From contig JBKPDV010000254.1 in assembly GCA_046728075.1 (NCBI GenBank), positions 1 to 14,836 on the forward strand: a DNA stretch of 14,836 bases, written 5' to 3'. Shown here piece after piece: positions 1-7,862 of this stretch. The position numbers were made by a program, and so were the translations under genes. Origin of the DNA: JBKPDV01 sp046728075. Its GTDB lineage: Bacteria > Acidobacteriota > Thermoanaerobaculia > UBA5066 > Gp7-AA6. How positions within the stretch are numbered: position 1 is the first letter of the stretch; each line of letters begins with the position of its first letter. Below the pieces are notes generated by a model. It did no database searches. It worked only from the letters and a program-made list of their open reading frames with translations, and had not been told where the DNA came from.

Positions 1-11
1 ACTTCGGCTAG

Positions 12-731
12 CTAACGCCCATTCGCCTTCCGCCAGACGGCGAAATCCTTCAGCGTCTGCTCGTCGGTCGCGGGATAGAGGCCGAAGATGCCGCGACCCT
101 TGCGCACTTCCTCGGTGACGAAATCCTCGAACGCGGTCATCTCGAAGGTTTCGTCGGCGATCTCGTCGGCGAGATGTGCCGGGATGACGATGACGCCGTC
201 GCCATCCCCCAGGACGACGTCGCCGGGAAACACCGGCGCGTCGCCGCAGCCGATCGGAACGTTGATCTCGATCGCCTGATGCAGCGTCAGATTGGTCGGC
301 GCGCTCGGGCGGTGGTGATAGGCGGGAAAGCCGAGCTTTGCGATCTCGGCGGAATCGCGAAAGCCGCCATCGGTCACGACGCCGGTGACGCCGCGCTGCA
401 TCAGCCGCGTCACCAGGATGGCGCCGGCGCTGGCCGCCCGCGCATCCTTGCGGCTGTCCATGACCAACACCGCGCCGGGCGGGCAATCCTCGATCGCCTT
501 GCGCTGCGGATGGGTGCGGTCGCGAAACACATCGAGCTTGTTGAGGTCCTCGCGCGCCGGCATGTAGCGCAAGGTGAAGGCCTCGCCGACCAGGGTCGGC
601 TGATCGGGATTGAGCGGATGCACGTCCTGAATGCACTGGACGCGAAGCCCGCGCTTGAACAGCGCGGTCGCGACGGTGGCGGTGGAGACGGTCTTGAGCT
701 TGTTGCGGGTGGTGTCGCTGAGTTTTGACAT
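12..731 (-). CDS. RraA-family protein (RraA-like / possible class II pyruvate aldolase)
   Basis: The 239-residue protein has the RraA fold signature. A GGFRD motif places R125-D126 where this superfamily binds metal and substrate, and the late motif PGDVVLGDGDGVIVIP (about residues 169-184) is typical of the family. RraA of E. coli inhibits RNase E, but the same fold includes divalent-metal HMG/CHA aldolases that release pyruvate, and many proteins named RraA or dimethylmenaquinone methyltransferase are probably such enzymes. It is longer than E. coli RraA (about 160 residues), with extensions at both ends. Being the last gene after a sugar-acid dehydratase favours an aldolase acting on a 2-keto-3-deoxy acid; this is inference. 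The ATG at 731 is preceded by GGAGA with 9 nt spacing, which fixes the start. Probably cytoplasmic. The family call is firm, the reaction is not. Confidence 0.85.
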   Translation of the reverse strand: MSKLSDTTRNKLKTVSTATVATALFKRGLRVQCIQDVHPLNPDQPTLVGEAFTLRYMPAREDLNKLDVFRDRTHPQRKAIEDCPPGAVLVMDSRKDARAASAGAILVTRLMQRGVTGVVTDGGFRDSAEIAKLGFPAYHHRPSAPTNLTLHQAIEINVPIGCGDAPVFPGDVVLGDGDGVIVIPAHLADEIADETFEMTAFEDFVTEEVRKGRGIFGLYPATDEQTLKDFAVWRKANGR

Positions 732-751
732 GTAATCATTTCTCCCAGGTC

Positions 752-832
752 GTCATTCCGGGATGGTGCGCAAGCACCAGACCCGGAATCTCGAGGTTCC
801 GGGTTCGATGCTGCGCATCGCCCCGGAACGAC
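752..832. repeat. Cloverleaf-type intergenic palindromic repeat
   Basis: An 81-bp element lies between the dehydratase stop and the RraA-like start. An outer stem pairs 752-762 (GTCATTCCGGG) with 822-832 (CCCGGAACGAC), 10 of 11 positions. Inside are three hairpins with perfect stems: TGGTGC/GCACCA (764-769, 774-779), ACCCGGAA/TTCCGGGT (781-788, 797-804) and CGATGC/GCATCG (806-811, 815-820). The whole could fold as a four-way junction in DNA or RNA. From memory, near-identical palindromes are abundant between genes of Bradyrhizobium and relatives; this was not searched. It would be transcribed between two co-directional genes, so it may affect mRNA stability or attenuate readthrough. Confidence 0.8.
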
Positions 833-850
833 AGTGCTAATAGGACGAGG

Positions 851-2611
851 CTAGTAAATCGACGGCTCGCCGACCGGCGCGCCGAAACCGGTTTCGAGGA
901 AATCGAAATCGCAGCCATCGTTGGCCTGCTTGATGTGCTTGGAGAACATCCAGCCATAGCCACGTTCGAAGCGCCGCTCCGGCTGCTTCCATTCGGCGCG
1001 GCGCTTGGCAAGCTCGGCTTCCGAGACATCGAGATTGATGGTGCGCGCGGCGACATCGAGGCTGATGCGGTCGCCGGTTCGCACCAGAGCAAGCGGTCCG
1101 CCGATATAAGATTCCGGCGATACATGCAGGATGCAGGCGCCGTAGCTCGTGCCGCTCATGCGCGCATCCGACAGCCGCACCATGTCGCGCACGCCCTGCT
1201 TCACGAGCTTGGTCGGGATCGGCAGCATGCCCCATTCCGGCATGCCCGGCCCGCCTTGCGGCCCGGCATTGCGCAGGATCAGCACGTGATCGGCTGACAC
1301 GTCGAGGTCGGGATCGTCGACCGCCTTCTTCATCGACGGATAGTCGTCGAACACGAGCGCCGTGCCGGTGTGCTTGAGGAAGCGTGGCTCGCAGGCACTC
1401 GGCTTGATCACGCAGCCGTCGGGCGCGAGATTTCCCTTGAGCACCGCGAGCGCGCCTTCCTTGTAGATCGGATTGTCGATCGTGCGGATGACGTCGTCAT
1501 TGTAGACTTCGGCGCGCGCGATGTTTTCGCCGAGCGTCACGCCGGTCACGGTCATGCAGTCGAGATGCAGATGATTGCGGATGCGGCTCATCAGACCCGG
1601 CAGGCCGCCGGCATAGTAGAAATCCTCCATCAGGTACGTGTCGCCGGAGGGGCGCACATTGGCGATGACAGGCACCTTGCGGCTCGCCGTCTCGAAATCG
1701 TCGAGCCCGATATCCGCACCCGCGCGGCGCGCCTGCGCGATCAGGTGAATGATCGCATTGGTCGAGCAGCCCATCGCCATCGCGACCGTGATGGCGTTCT
1801 CGAACGCCTCTCGAGTTTGAATTTGTTTCGGCGTCAAGTCTTCCCACACCATGTCCACGATACGCCGGCCGCATGCGGACGCCATGCGGATGTGGCCGGC
1901 GTCGGCGGCCGGAATCGAGGATGCGCCCGGCAACGTCATGCCGATCGATTCGGCTATCGCCGTCATGGTCGAGGCGGTGCCCATGGTCATGCAGGTGCCG
2001 TAGCTGCGGGCGATGCCGGCCTCGACATCGACCCAATCCTTGTCTGAGATCTTGCCCGCGCGCCGCTCATCCCAGTATTTCCAGGCGTCCGAGCCCGAGC
2101 CCAGCGTCCTGCCCTTCCAATTGCCGCGCAGCATCGGGCCCGCCGGAAGATAGATCGCGGGAAGATTCATGCTGGTCGCGCCCAGCAGCAGCGCGGGCGT
2201 AGTCTTGTCGCACCCGCCCATCAGCACCACGCCGTCGACGGGATGTCCGCGCAAGAGCTCCTCGGCGTCCATCGCCAGGAGATTACGGTACAGCATGGTG
2301 GTCGGCTTCAACAGCGATTCCGACAGCGACAGCGCCGGCAGTTCGACCGGAAAGCCGCCGGCCATCAGAATGCCGCGCTTGACGTCCTCGACGCGGCTCT
2401 TGAAATGCATGTGGCAGGGCTGCGCGTCCGACCAGGTGTTGAGGATCGCGATGACCGGGCGGTCCTTCCACTCCTCCGGTGCATAGCCCATCTGCATCGC
2501 GCGCGAGCGGTGGCCGAAGGCGCGCAGATCGTCGGGCGCGAACCAGCGCGCGCTGCGGAGCGTTTCCGGCGTTTTCTTGATTTTTTGATCGGCCATTTTT
2601 TGACGTGTCAT
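851..2611 (-). CDS. IlvD/Edd-family aldonic-acid dehydratase (L-arabinonate dehydratase-like)
   Basis: A 586-residue IlvD/Edd dehydratase, close to the usual 570-600 of the sugar-acid branch. Three cysteines sit at the positions that hold the iron-sulfur cluster in L-arabinonate dehydratase: C66 (SDAQPCHMHF), C134 (GGCDKTTPA) and C207 (YGTCMTMGTAST). D135-K136 follow C134 as the metal-binding Asp and modified Lys, and S486 in ARMSGTSYG is the expected catalytic serine. Such enzymes convert an aldonate to a 2-keto-3-deoxy acid in non-phosphorylative pentose catabolism. The exact sugar acid cannot be read from sequence; arabinonate is the default analogy, and branched-chain amino-acid synthesis (true IlvD) is less likely. 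The start at 2611 has AGG 6 nt upstream; an in-frame ATG at 2596 (MADQKI) is possible but has no visible ribosome binding site. It is probably cotranscribed with the downstream RraA-like gene 119 bp away. Confidence 0.88.
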   Translation of the reverse strand: MTRQKMADQKIKKTPETLRSARWFAPDDLRAFGHRSRAMQMGYAPEEWKDRPVIAILNTWSDAQPCHMHFKSRVEDVKRGILMAGGFPVELPALSLSESLLKPTTMLYRNLLAMDAEELLRGHPVDGVVLMGGCDKTTPALLLGATSMNLPAIYLPAGPMLRGNWKGRTLGSGSDAWKYWDERRAGKISDKDWVDVEAGIARSYGTCMTMGTASTMTAIAESIGMTLPGASSIPAADAGHIRMASACGRRIVDMVWEDLTPKQIQTREAFENAITVAMAMGCSTNAIIHLIAQARRAGADIGLDDFETASRKVPVIANVRPSGDTYLMEDFYYAGGLPGLMSRIRNHLHLDCMTVTGVTLGENIARAEVYNDDVIRTIDNPIYKEGALAVLKGNLAPDGCVIKPSACEPRFLKHTGTALVFDDYPSMKKAVDDPDLDVSADHVLILRNAGPQGGPGMPEWGMLPIPTKLVKQGVRDMVRLSDARMSGTSYGACILHVSPESYIGGPLALVRTGDRISLDVAARTINLDVSEAELAKRRAEWKQPERRFERGYGWMFSKHIKQANDGCDFDFLETGFGAPVGEPSIY

Positions 2612-2617
2612 GGGACA

Positions 2618-2650
2618 CCTGTGAGAGAACCTCGCAGGTCATCTCACAGG
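2618..2650. promoter_or_regulatory. Large interrupted palindrome over the dehydratase leader
   Basis: CCTGTGAGA (2618-2626) is matched perfectly by TCTCACAGG (2642-2650), and between them lies ACCT-CGC-AGGT (2629-2639), so 13 of 15 arm positions are symmetric about 2634. It ends 6 bp before the dehydratase ATG at 2611. Read in the gene direction, its distal arm contains the AGG that serves as ribosome binding site. It could be an operator (full two-fold symmetry) or an mRNA hairpin that hides the ribosome binding site. The symmetry is seen directly; the role is inferred. Confidence 0.6.
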
Positions 2651-2683
2651 CCGTCCCCACCGGGCAAGCCCCTGGTTACCGCA

Positions 2684-2698
2684 TGATGCCGTGCATCA
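2684..2698. repeat. Short perfect inverted repeat
   Basis: TGATGC and GCATCA are separated by CGT. The repeat lies about 75 bp upstream of the dehydratase start, in the expected promoter zone, so it could be an operator half-site pair. Six-base arms are short enough to arise by chance in GC-rich DNA. Confidence 0.3.
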
Positions 2699-2748
2699 CG
2701 CCGCCTTGCCGGCACCAGCGAGCAAGCGGCCGCGGATTCTCAAATCGG

Positions 2749-2777
2749 ACATCGAGTTGAACATCGAGTTGAACATC
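2749..2777. repeat. 12-bp tandem repeat, 2.4 copies
   Basis: ACATCGAGTTGA occurs at 2749-2760 and again, identically, at 2761-2772, followed by ACATC at 2773-2777. It lies in non-coding DNA, so codon constraint does not explain it. Copy number could vary by slippage. Confidence 0.75.
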
Positions 2778-3264
2778 TCTTGCACCTTACGACCGTGTCG
2801 CGATCACTGTCGTCATTCATCCGCAATCGAGCGAGGCTGCCTTTCGGTCCGTCCTCGTCCGGCGCTCCTGATGGCGCTCGGGGCCTCTGTCATTCGGACC
2901 CTCGTCCTTGCGGCGGTCTGGCGGGCCGGGACAGAAACTTGACGAAGAAGGACCGCACTTCAATGGCAAGCTTGACGTGGTCACCCTTCCATTAACGGCT
3001 TCAATGACAGTGAAATAGATGTTCCTCACAACTACGGCGCGCAGAGAAGCGGCCTCCTCATACAACTCCTGGCTGGTGCCTGCCAAGGAAGGTCGTGAAT
3101 TTTGTCTACCCTTCATCGTGCATATGGAGGGTTGCCAAGGTCTCCTTTTTGCCGGTAACCGCGGATGTCTCCGCCCTGAAGCGCTTGCGGCAGCACTCGA
3201 ATTCGTCACAAGCTCGATCGTCTGCCGCGGAATGCTGATTCCGTATCGGGCGGGGAGCTCGGCC

Positions 3265-3699
3265 ATGGCGAATATCCTGGTCGTCGACGACGATCCTGTC
3301 ATGCAAATGACCGTCAGGCTCTTGCTGGAACGAGCCGGACACAGCGTCATCGTCGCCGACGATGGCCGCAAGGGTCTTGCGGAATTCAAGACGGGACATT
3401 TCGATCTGGTGTTTCTCGATATTTTCATGCCGACGATGGACGGACTGGAGACCATGAAGCTGGTCCGCGAACTGCGACCCGCGACCCCGATCATCGCGAT
3501 GTCCGGCAGGCCGGTGATGCCGGATTCGGGTTCGGAACCCGACTTTCTGGCGATGGCCACCAGGCTCGGCGCGGTGCCCAGCCTGCCCAAACCCTTCAGA
3601 CCGGCGGCTTTGCTGGCGACACTCGCGGACTGCCTCGCCGCGGCCAGGGAACCGTCGGCCCAACCGGCGCCAGACAGCGATGTCGCTTCCCGCCACTGA
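3265..3699 (+). CDS. Single-domain response regulator (CheY-like receiver)
   Basis: A 144-residue protein made of one receiver domain and a short tail. Acidic pocket residues are D8-D9 (LVVDDD), the phosphoacceptor is D52 (VFLDIFMPTMDG), with S80 and K109 (LPKPF) completing the active site. No output domain follows; the last 25 or so residues are low-complexity. The frame is open back to 3019, but the ATG at 3265 has GGGGAG 7 nt upstream and starts exactly where receivers begin, so it is chosen. The final 20 bp overlap the next gene, a hybrid histidine kinase, which is the likely partner: it may act as phosphate shuttle or sink for that kinase. The cognate pairing is inferred from gene order. 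Confidence 0.88.
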   Translation: MANILVVDDDPVMQMTVRLLLERAGHSVIVADDGRKGLAEFKTGHFDLVFLDIFMPTMDGLETMKLVRELRPATPIIAMSGRPVMPDSGSEPDFLAMATRLGAVPSLPKPFRPAALLATLADCLAAAREPSAQPAPDSDVASRH

Positions 3700-6600
3700 T
3701 ACCAAGATGGCCTCGCGCTTGCTGCCGAAGAGCACGCGCGTGCGGAATGGCGGCTTGTTCGCCAGGATGACGCTCGCGACCAGGCTCGCCGTCGCGATGA
3801 CCTTCCTGGTCGCGATCGCGGTCATCGCCGTCGGCTGGCTGAATTATCGCAGCCTGGAACAAGCGCTGTTGCCGCGCGTGCTCGATCGCATCGAGGCGCA
3901 TGCGCGGCTGATGGCGACCGAACTTGAATCTCACGCGGCCGGGGCTCGCCGCGACGTCGCGAGCTACCGCTACATTCCCGGATTTGCCGGATTGATCCGC
4001 GCGCGATTGTCCGGCGGCGCCGATCTCGCGGATGGCGTTCCCGCAAGCGTCTGGCGCCAGCGGATCGCCATGCACTTTTCGGCGGAATTGGAAGCCAAGC
4101 CCGCCTACGCCATGATCCGGCTGATCGGAGTCGACGACAATCAGCGCGAAATCATCCGCGTCGACCGGGCGGGCCCCGACGGCGGAGTTCGTGTCGCCCC
4201 CGATGCGGAATTGCAGGAGCGCGGCGACCGGTACTATTTCAAGGAAACGGTCGGACTGTCGCCGGGGCAGATCTATGTCTCGCCGGTCAAGCTGGATCAC
4301 ATCGACGGGGGCGACCCTCGCACGGCGATGCTGCGCATCGGAACTCCGATTTTCGCACCGGACGGCAAGCCATTCGGCATTCTCATTCTCAACGTCGATA
4401 TGAGCCGGGTTTTCGCGCATATCCTGTCGACGATCCGGCCCGGCGCACAGCTTTATGTCGTCAACTACGAGGGCGACTATCTCGTTCATCCCGATAAGAC
4501 GCGTGAATTCGGCATGCAGTTCGGCAGGCCGGCAAACTGGCAGGCGGACTTTCCGTCGCTGGCCCCTGCTCTCGGCAGCACGCAAAGCTGCAACAGGATC
4601 GTGCCGGACGAGGCCGGACGGCCCGGCGGCGTGGCGTTCGCGCCGATTCTGCTCGCGGGCAAGCAGTGGATCGCGGTGATCGAGACGCTGCCGAATGCCG
4701 TTTTCATGGCACCGGCGCTGGCGATCAGGAATACGACCCTGCAGGTCGGGCTGATCGCGATGCTATGCGCGGCGGTGCTGGCGGTGATCGTGGCGCGGTC
4801 GCTGACGCGGCCGATCAAGCAACTGACCGCGGCCGTCGAGGGCATCGGCCGCAATGATCCCGTCACCATTCCGCTCGACGTCGGCGGCGAAACAGGCGTG
4901 CTTGCCAGCGCGTTCGCGCGGATGATCGGCGAGGCCAATGCCAAGACCGCCGAGCTCGAACGCGAGATCCGCGAACACCGCTTCACCGAAGCGGCGCGAG
5001 ACCTCTATGCCGCGCGCGAGCGTCTCTACAGCGCCGCCGTGCAGTCGTCGAACGACGCGATCGTCACCCAGTCGCTCGACGGAACGATCACCGGATGGAA
5101 TCCCGCCGCGGGACGCCTGTTCGGACACTCCATCGACGAAGCCGTGGGCAAGAGCATCGATCTGATCGTGCCTTCTGAGCGGACGACAGAGGTTCAGGAG
5201 ATCCTGGGCCGGGTCGCGCGTGGTGAGAGAGTCGAAAATTACGAGACGGTGCGGGTGCGCAAGGACGGCAGTCCGGTTCAGGTCTCGCTCTCGATATCGC
5301 CGATCAGATCGCCCTCCGGAGAGATCATCGGTGCTTCCAGGATCGCGCGTGACCTCACCGAGAGCCGCAAGACTGAGCAGGCGCTCCGCCAGCAGATCGA
5401 AGAGCGCCGCCGCATCTTCGAAACCTCGCAGGATCTGATCCTGATCATCGATTCGACGGGTGTCATGGTTCAAGTCAGCCCAAGCGCCGAAACCATTCTG
5501 GGATACTTGCCGGAAGAGATGATAGGCCGGAACGCGATCGAATTCCTCCATCCCGACGACGTGGAAAATGCCCGCAAGGAGATGCGCGCCGCGCGGAGCG
5601 AGCTGCACACACGCGACGTCACCGGGCGCTTCATCCACAAGGATGGCCGGACGGTATGGCTTTCTTGGATGGGCGCCTGGTCGGAGCCGGTCAAGCGGCA
5701 TTTCTTCGTCGGCCGCGACATGACCGAGAGCCGGCGGGCGCAGGAGACCTTGCGCGAGAGCGCGCAGCTGGCGCGCAACATCATCGAGACGGCGCTCGAC
5801 GCGTTCGTCCAGATGGACGAAAGCGGCGCGATCCGAAGCTGGAATTCGCAGGCCGAGCGGATTTTCGGATGGCCGCGCAAGGAGGTGCTCGGCAAGGACC
5901 TGATCGACCTGATCGTGGCCGGCGCGGACCACGGCGAACTCAAGGCGGCGCTCGGACGCTTTCTCGGCTCCGGACAGGGCCTCATCCTCGGACGGCGCCG
6001 CGAACTCCTGGTCCGGCGCCGCGACGGCAAGGAGTTCAAGGCCGAGCTCAGCGTGACCGCGTTGAGAACCCGCAACGGCTTTCTGTTCAACGGATTCATC
6101 CGCGACCTCACCGAGAAGATCGCGGCGGAGGAGAGGATCAGGCAATCCGAAAAGATGGAAGCGATCGGCCAGCTCACCGGCGGCATCGCGCATGATTTCA
6201 ACAATATCCTGACGGTCATCACCGGAACGATCGAAATCCTGGCCAGCGCCGTGGCGAAGGAGCCGCAGCTTGCGGCCATCACCAAGATGATCGACGAGGC
6301 CGCCGCGCGCGGCGCCGACCTGACCCAGCATCTTCTCGCCTTCGCGCGCAGGCAGCCGCTGCAGCCGCGCGACGTCGACATCAATACGCTCATCATCGAC
6401 ACCGCGAAGCTGCTGCGACCGACGCTTGGCGAACACATCGAAATCGAATCGGTGTTCAAGGACGAAACGTGCTTCGCCACCGTCGACCCCAACCACCTCG
6501 CGACCGCGATCCTCAACCTGGCGCTCAATTCGCGCGACGCCATGCCGAACGGCGGCAAGCTCATCGTGGAAACCGGCACCGCCTATCTCGACGAAAATTA

Positions 6601-7270
6601 TGCCGACATGCACGATGACGTGCAGCCCGGCCACTATGCCCTGATCGCCGTCAGCGATACCGGAAACGGCATTCCCTCCGTCATGCTCGACAAGGTGTTC
6701 AACCCGTTCTTCACGTCGAAGGGCCCGGGCAAGGGCACCGGCCTCGGCCTGAGCATGGTCTACGGATTCGTCAAGCAATCCGCCGGACACATCAAGATCT
6801 ATAGCGAGGAAGGCTACGGCACCACGATCAAGATGTACCTGCCGCCCGGCACCGGAGTATCGCTCGTGCCCGAAGCCGCCTCGGTGGCGGACATCGAAGG
6901 CGGACACGAGACAATCCTTGTCGTCGAAGACGACAGGCTGGTTCGCGAATATGTGCTAACCCAATTGCGTTCGCTGGGCTACGTCACGCTCGACGCCGGC
7001 AACGCCGCCGAAGCGCTCGCGATCGTCAACGCGGGACGGGAATTCGATCTGCTTTTCACCGACGTCATCATGCCAGGAACGATGAACGGCCGCCAGCTCG
7101 CCGACGCGATTCTCGAGCAGCGGCCGGACCTGAGGATTCTCTTCACCTCAGGCTACACCGAAAACGCCATCATTCATCACGGCCGGCTCGATTCCGGCGT
7201 GCTGTTGCTCGCCAAGCCGTACCGCAAATCGGATCTCGCCAGAATGATCCGAAAGGCGATCGATGGCTGA
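3680..7270 (+). CDS. Membrane hybrid histidine kinase: cache-HAMP-PAS-PAS-PAS-HisKA-HATPase-REC
   Basis: This 1196-residue inner-membrane kinase has a first membrane helix at about residues 31-55 and a large periplasmic region (about 56-350) resembling a double-cache (dCache) ligand domain, with PDGKPFGILILNVDM typical of it. A second helix (353-373) leads into HAMP (about 372-425). Three PAS domains follow (about 450-560, 575-685, 697-812); each ends in an RDLTE/RDMTE-like signature. The kinase core has phosphoacceptor H838 in GGIAHDFNNIL, N-box N950, G1 DTGNGIP (993-999) and G2 GTGLGLS (1019-1025). The C-terminal receiver (about 1077-1194) has D1084-D1085, phosphoacceptor D1128 and K1179. 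It should sense a small periplasmic ligand and relay phosphate through its own receiver, or to the regulator encoded just upstream. Start at 3680 overlaps the previous gene by 20 bp; ATGs at 3707 and 3767 are alternatives and none has a strong ribosome binding site. Ligand and output are unknown. Confidence 0.9.
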   Translation: MSLPATDTKMASRLLPKSTRVRNGGLFARMTLATRLAVAMTFLVAIAVIAVGWLNYRSLEQALLPRVLDRIEAHARLMATELESHAAGARRDVASYRYIPGFAGLIRARLSGGADLADGVPASVWRQRIAMHFSAELEAKPAYAMIRLIGVDDNQREIIRVDRAGPDGGVRVAPDAELQERGDRYYFKETVGLSPGQIYVSPVKLDHIDGGDPRTAMLRIGTPIFAPDGKPFGILILNVDMSRVFAHILSTIRPGAQLYVVNYEGDYLVHPDKTREFGMQFGRPANWQADFPSLAPALGSTQSCNRIVPDEAGRPGGVAFAPILLAGKQWIAVIETLPNAVFMAPALAIRNTTLQVGLIAMLCAAVLAVIVARSLTRPIKQLTAAVEGIGRNDPVTIPLDVGGETGVLASAFARMIGEANAKTAELEREIREHRFTEAARDLYAARERLYSAAVQSSNDAIVTQSLDGTITGWNPAAGRLFGHSIDEAVGKSIDLIVPSERTTEVQEILGRVARGERVENYETVRVRKDGSPVQVSLSISPIRSPSGEIIGASRIARDLTESRKTEQALRQQIEERRRIFETSQDLILIIDSTGVMVQVSPSAETILGYLPEEMIGRNAIEFLHPDDVENARKEMRAARSELHTRDVTGRFIHKDGRTVWLSWMGAWSEPVKRHFFVGRDMTESRRAQETLRESAQLARNIIETALDAFVQMDESGAIRSWNSQAERIFGWPRKEVLGKDLIDLIVAGADHGELKAALGRFLGSGQGLILGRRRELLVRRRDGKEFKAELSVTALRTRNGFLFNGFIRDLTEKIAAEERIRQSEKMEAIGQLTGGIAHDFNNILTVITGTIEILASAVAKEPQLAAITKMIDEAAARGADLTQHLLAFARRQPLQPRDVDINTLIIDTAKLLRPTLGEHIEIESVFKDETCFATVDPNHLATAILNLALNSRDAMPNGGKLIVETGTAYLDENYADMHDDVQPGHYALIAVSDTGNGIPSVMLDKVFNPFFTSKGPGKGTGLGLSMVYGFVKQSAGHIKIYSEEGYGTTIKMYLPPGTGVSLVPEAASVADIEGGHETILVVEDDRLVREYVLTQLRSLGYVTLDAGNAAEALAIVNAGREFDLLFTDVIMPGTMNGRQLADAILEQRPDLRILFTSGYTENAIIHHGRLDSGVLLLAKPYRKSDLARMIRKAIDG

Positions 7271-7304
7271 TCTCTGGAAAACTGCTCACCCGGAAGGCAG
7301 GCGG

Positions 7305-7595
7305 CTACGTGCACCCATCGGCAAGCACCAGTTTACTCGTCGTCGTATCGTGGCGCAGCTTGAACAGGTCTTGAATTTCAGGGTCACTTAGAAATGCTTC
7401 TGCGTTTTGGCGTTCTGGAAATTCGATGATGACCATGCGTTCAGGGTTCCAATCACCCTCGATTGTCGTTGGATGAACCCCCTGAACTATGTATTTTCCT
7501 GAATGCTTTGCGATGAATGCAGGGATTTCAGCGATGTATTTTCTGAACCCACCGAAGTCATTCACCGACAAGTCGAGCACCAAATACGCTTTCAT
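7305..7595 (-). CDS. DUF1330 family protein
   Basis: A 96-residue protein matching the DUF1330 pattern: N-terminal KAYLVLDLSVND strand, FRKYIAEIPAFIAKHSGKYIVQGV, then an ERMVIIEFPERQNAEAFLSDPEIQ segment. The family has a dimeric alpha/beta-barrel (ferredoxin-like) fold and no firmly known reaction. The full family length is present, with no signal peptide. The ATG at 7595 is preceded by GAGG and AAGGA, a good ribosome binding site. It is convergent with the hybrid kinase, leaving 34 bp between stops. Hand-counted GC over 7321-7560 is 113/240 (47%), against 55-67% in single 60-bp lines sampled from the flanking genes, which suggests separate origin. Its function and any link to the signalling genes are unknown. 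Confidence 0.85.
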   Translation of the reverse strand: MKAYLVLDLSVNDFGGFRKYIAEIPAFIAKHSGKYIVQGVHPTTIEGDWNPERMVIIEFPERQNAEAFLSDPEIQDLFKLRHDTTTSKLVLADGCT

Positions 7596-7835
7596 TCCTT
7601 ACCTCGCGAACCAGCATCAGACCAATTCGCGGTCCATTTGGTGATTCCGTGGATGCGCAATTGCGTTGAGGGACAGGTCATGCGCGGTTACCGACGAACG
7701 CTCAGGATCGCCTTTTCTCGTACGCAGCGTACAACTTGATCGGATTGTCAAAGTTGACGTCCGCAGCACGAACGGAACCGCCGTACGCCGCCGCGATTTG
7801 CCGAAGGCATATCAGGACCAATCAGCCAACCCCAA

Positions 7836-7853
7836 GAAGACGACGACGTCTTC
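7836..7853 (-). terminator. Possible hairpin after the FixJ-like gene
   Basis: GAAGACG (7836-7842) and CGTCTTC (7847-7853) form a perfect 7-bp stem with a 4-nt loop, starting 9 bp beyond the stop of the minus-strand regulator gene. In that direction the hairpin is followed by TTGGGG, not by a run of T, so it is a weak candidate for an intrinsic terminator. Confidence 0.3.
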
Positions 7854-7862
7854 AACCGCCTG

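Larger units (their letters stand above)
2612..3264. other. Divergent intergenic region, no convincing gene
   Basis: These 653 bp separate the minus-strand dehydratase from the plus-strand response regulator, so promoters for both should lie here. Besides the palindrome at 2618-2650 there is a small inverted repeat TGATGC-CGT-GCATCA (2684-2698) and a 12-bp tandem repeat at 2749-2777. Short open frames exist (for example 2691-2942), but none has a good ribosome binding site or a recognisable domain. The frame 3019-3264 is open in phase with the regulator but encodes nothing recognisable. Confidence 0.6.

Noticed and set aside
752..832. Possible tRNA, because it folds as a cloverleaf and contains GGTTCGA
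   Set aside because: The closing stem is 11 bp, hairpin loops are 3-8 nt with no 7-nt anticodon loop, and there is no D-loop or CCA-like end. It fits a palindromic repeat instead.
2691..2942. Short open frame in the intergenic region
   Set aside because: There is no ribosome binding site or recognisable protein character, and part of it is the translated 12-bp tandem repeat.
3019..3264. In-frame 82-residue N-terminal extension of the response regulator
   Set aside because: No domain is visible, and the ATG at 3265 has a strong ribosome binding site at the normal receiver start.
4763..6907. 714-codon open frame on the minus strand opposite the hybrid kinase
   Set aside because: It is the antisense shadow of a well-supported kinase gene; long antisense frames are common with this GC-rich codon bias, and no domain is recognisable.
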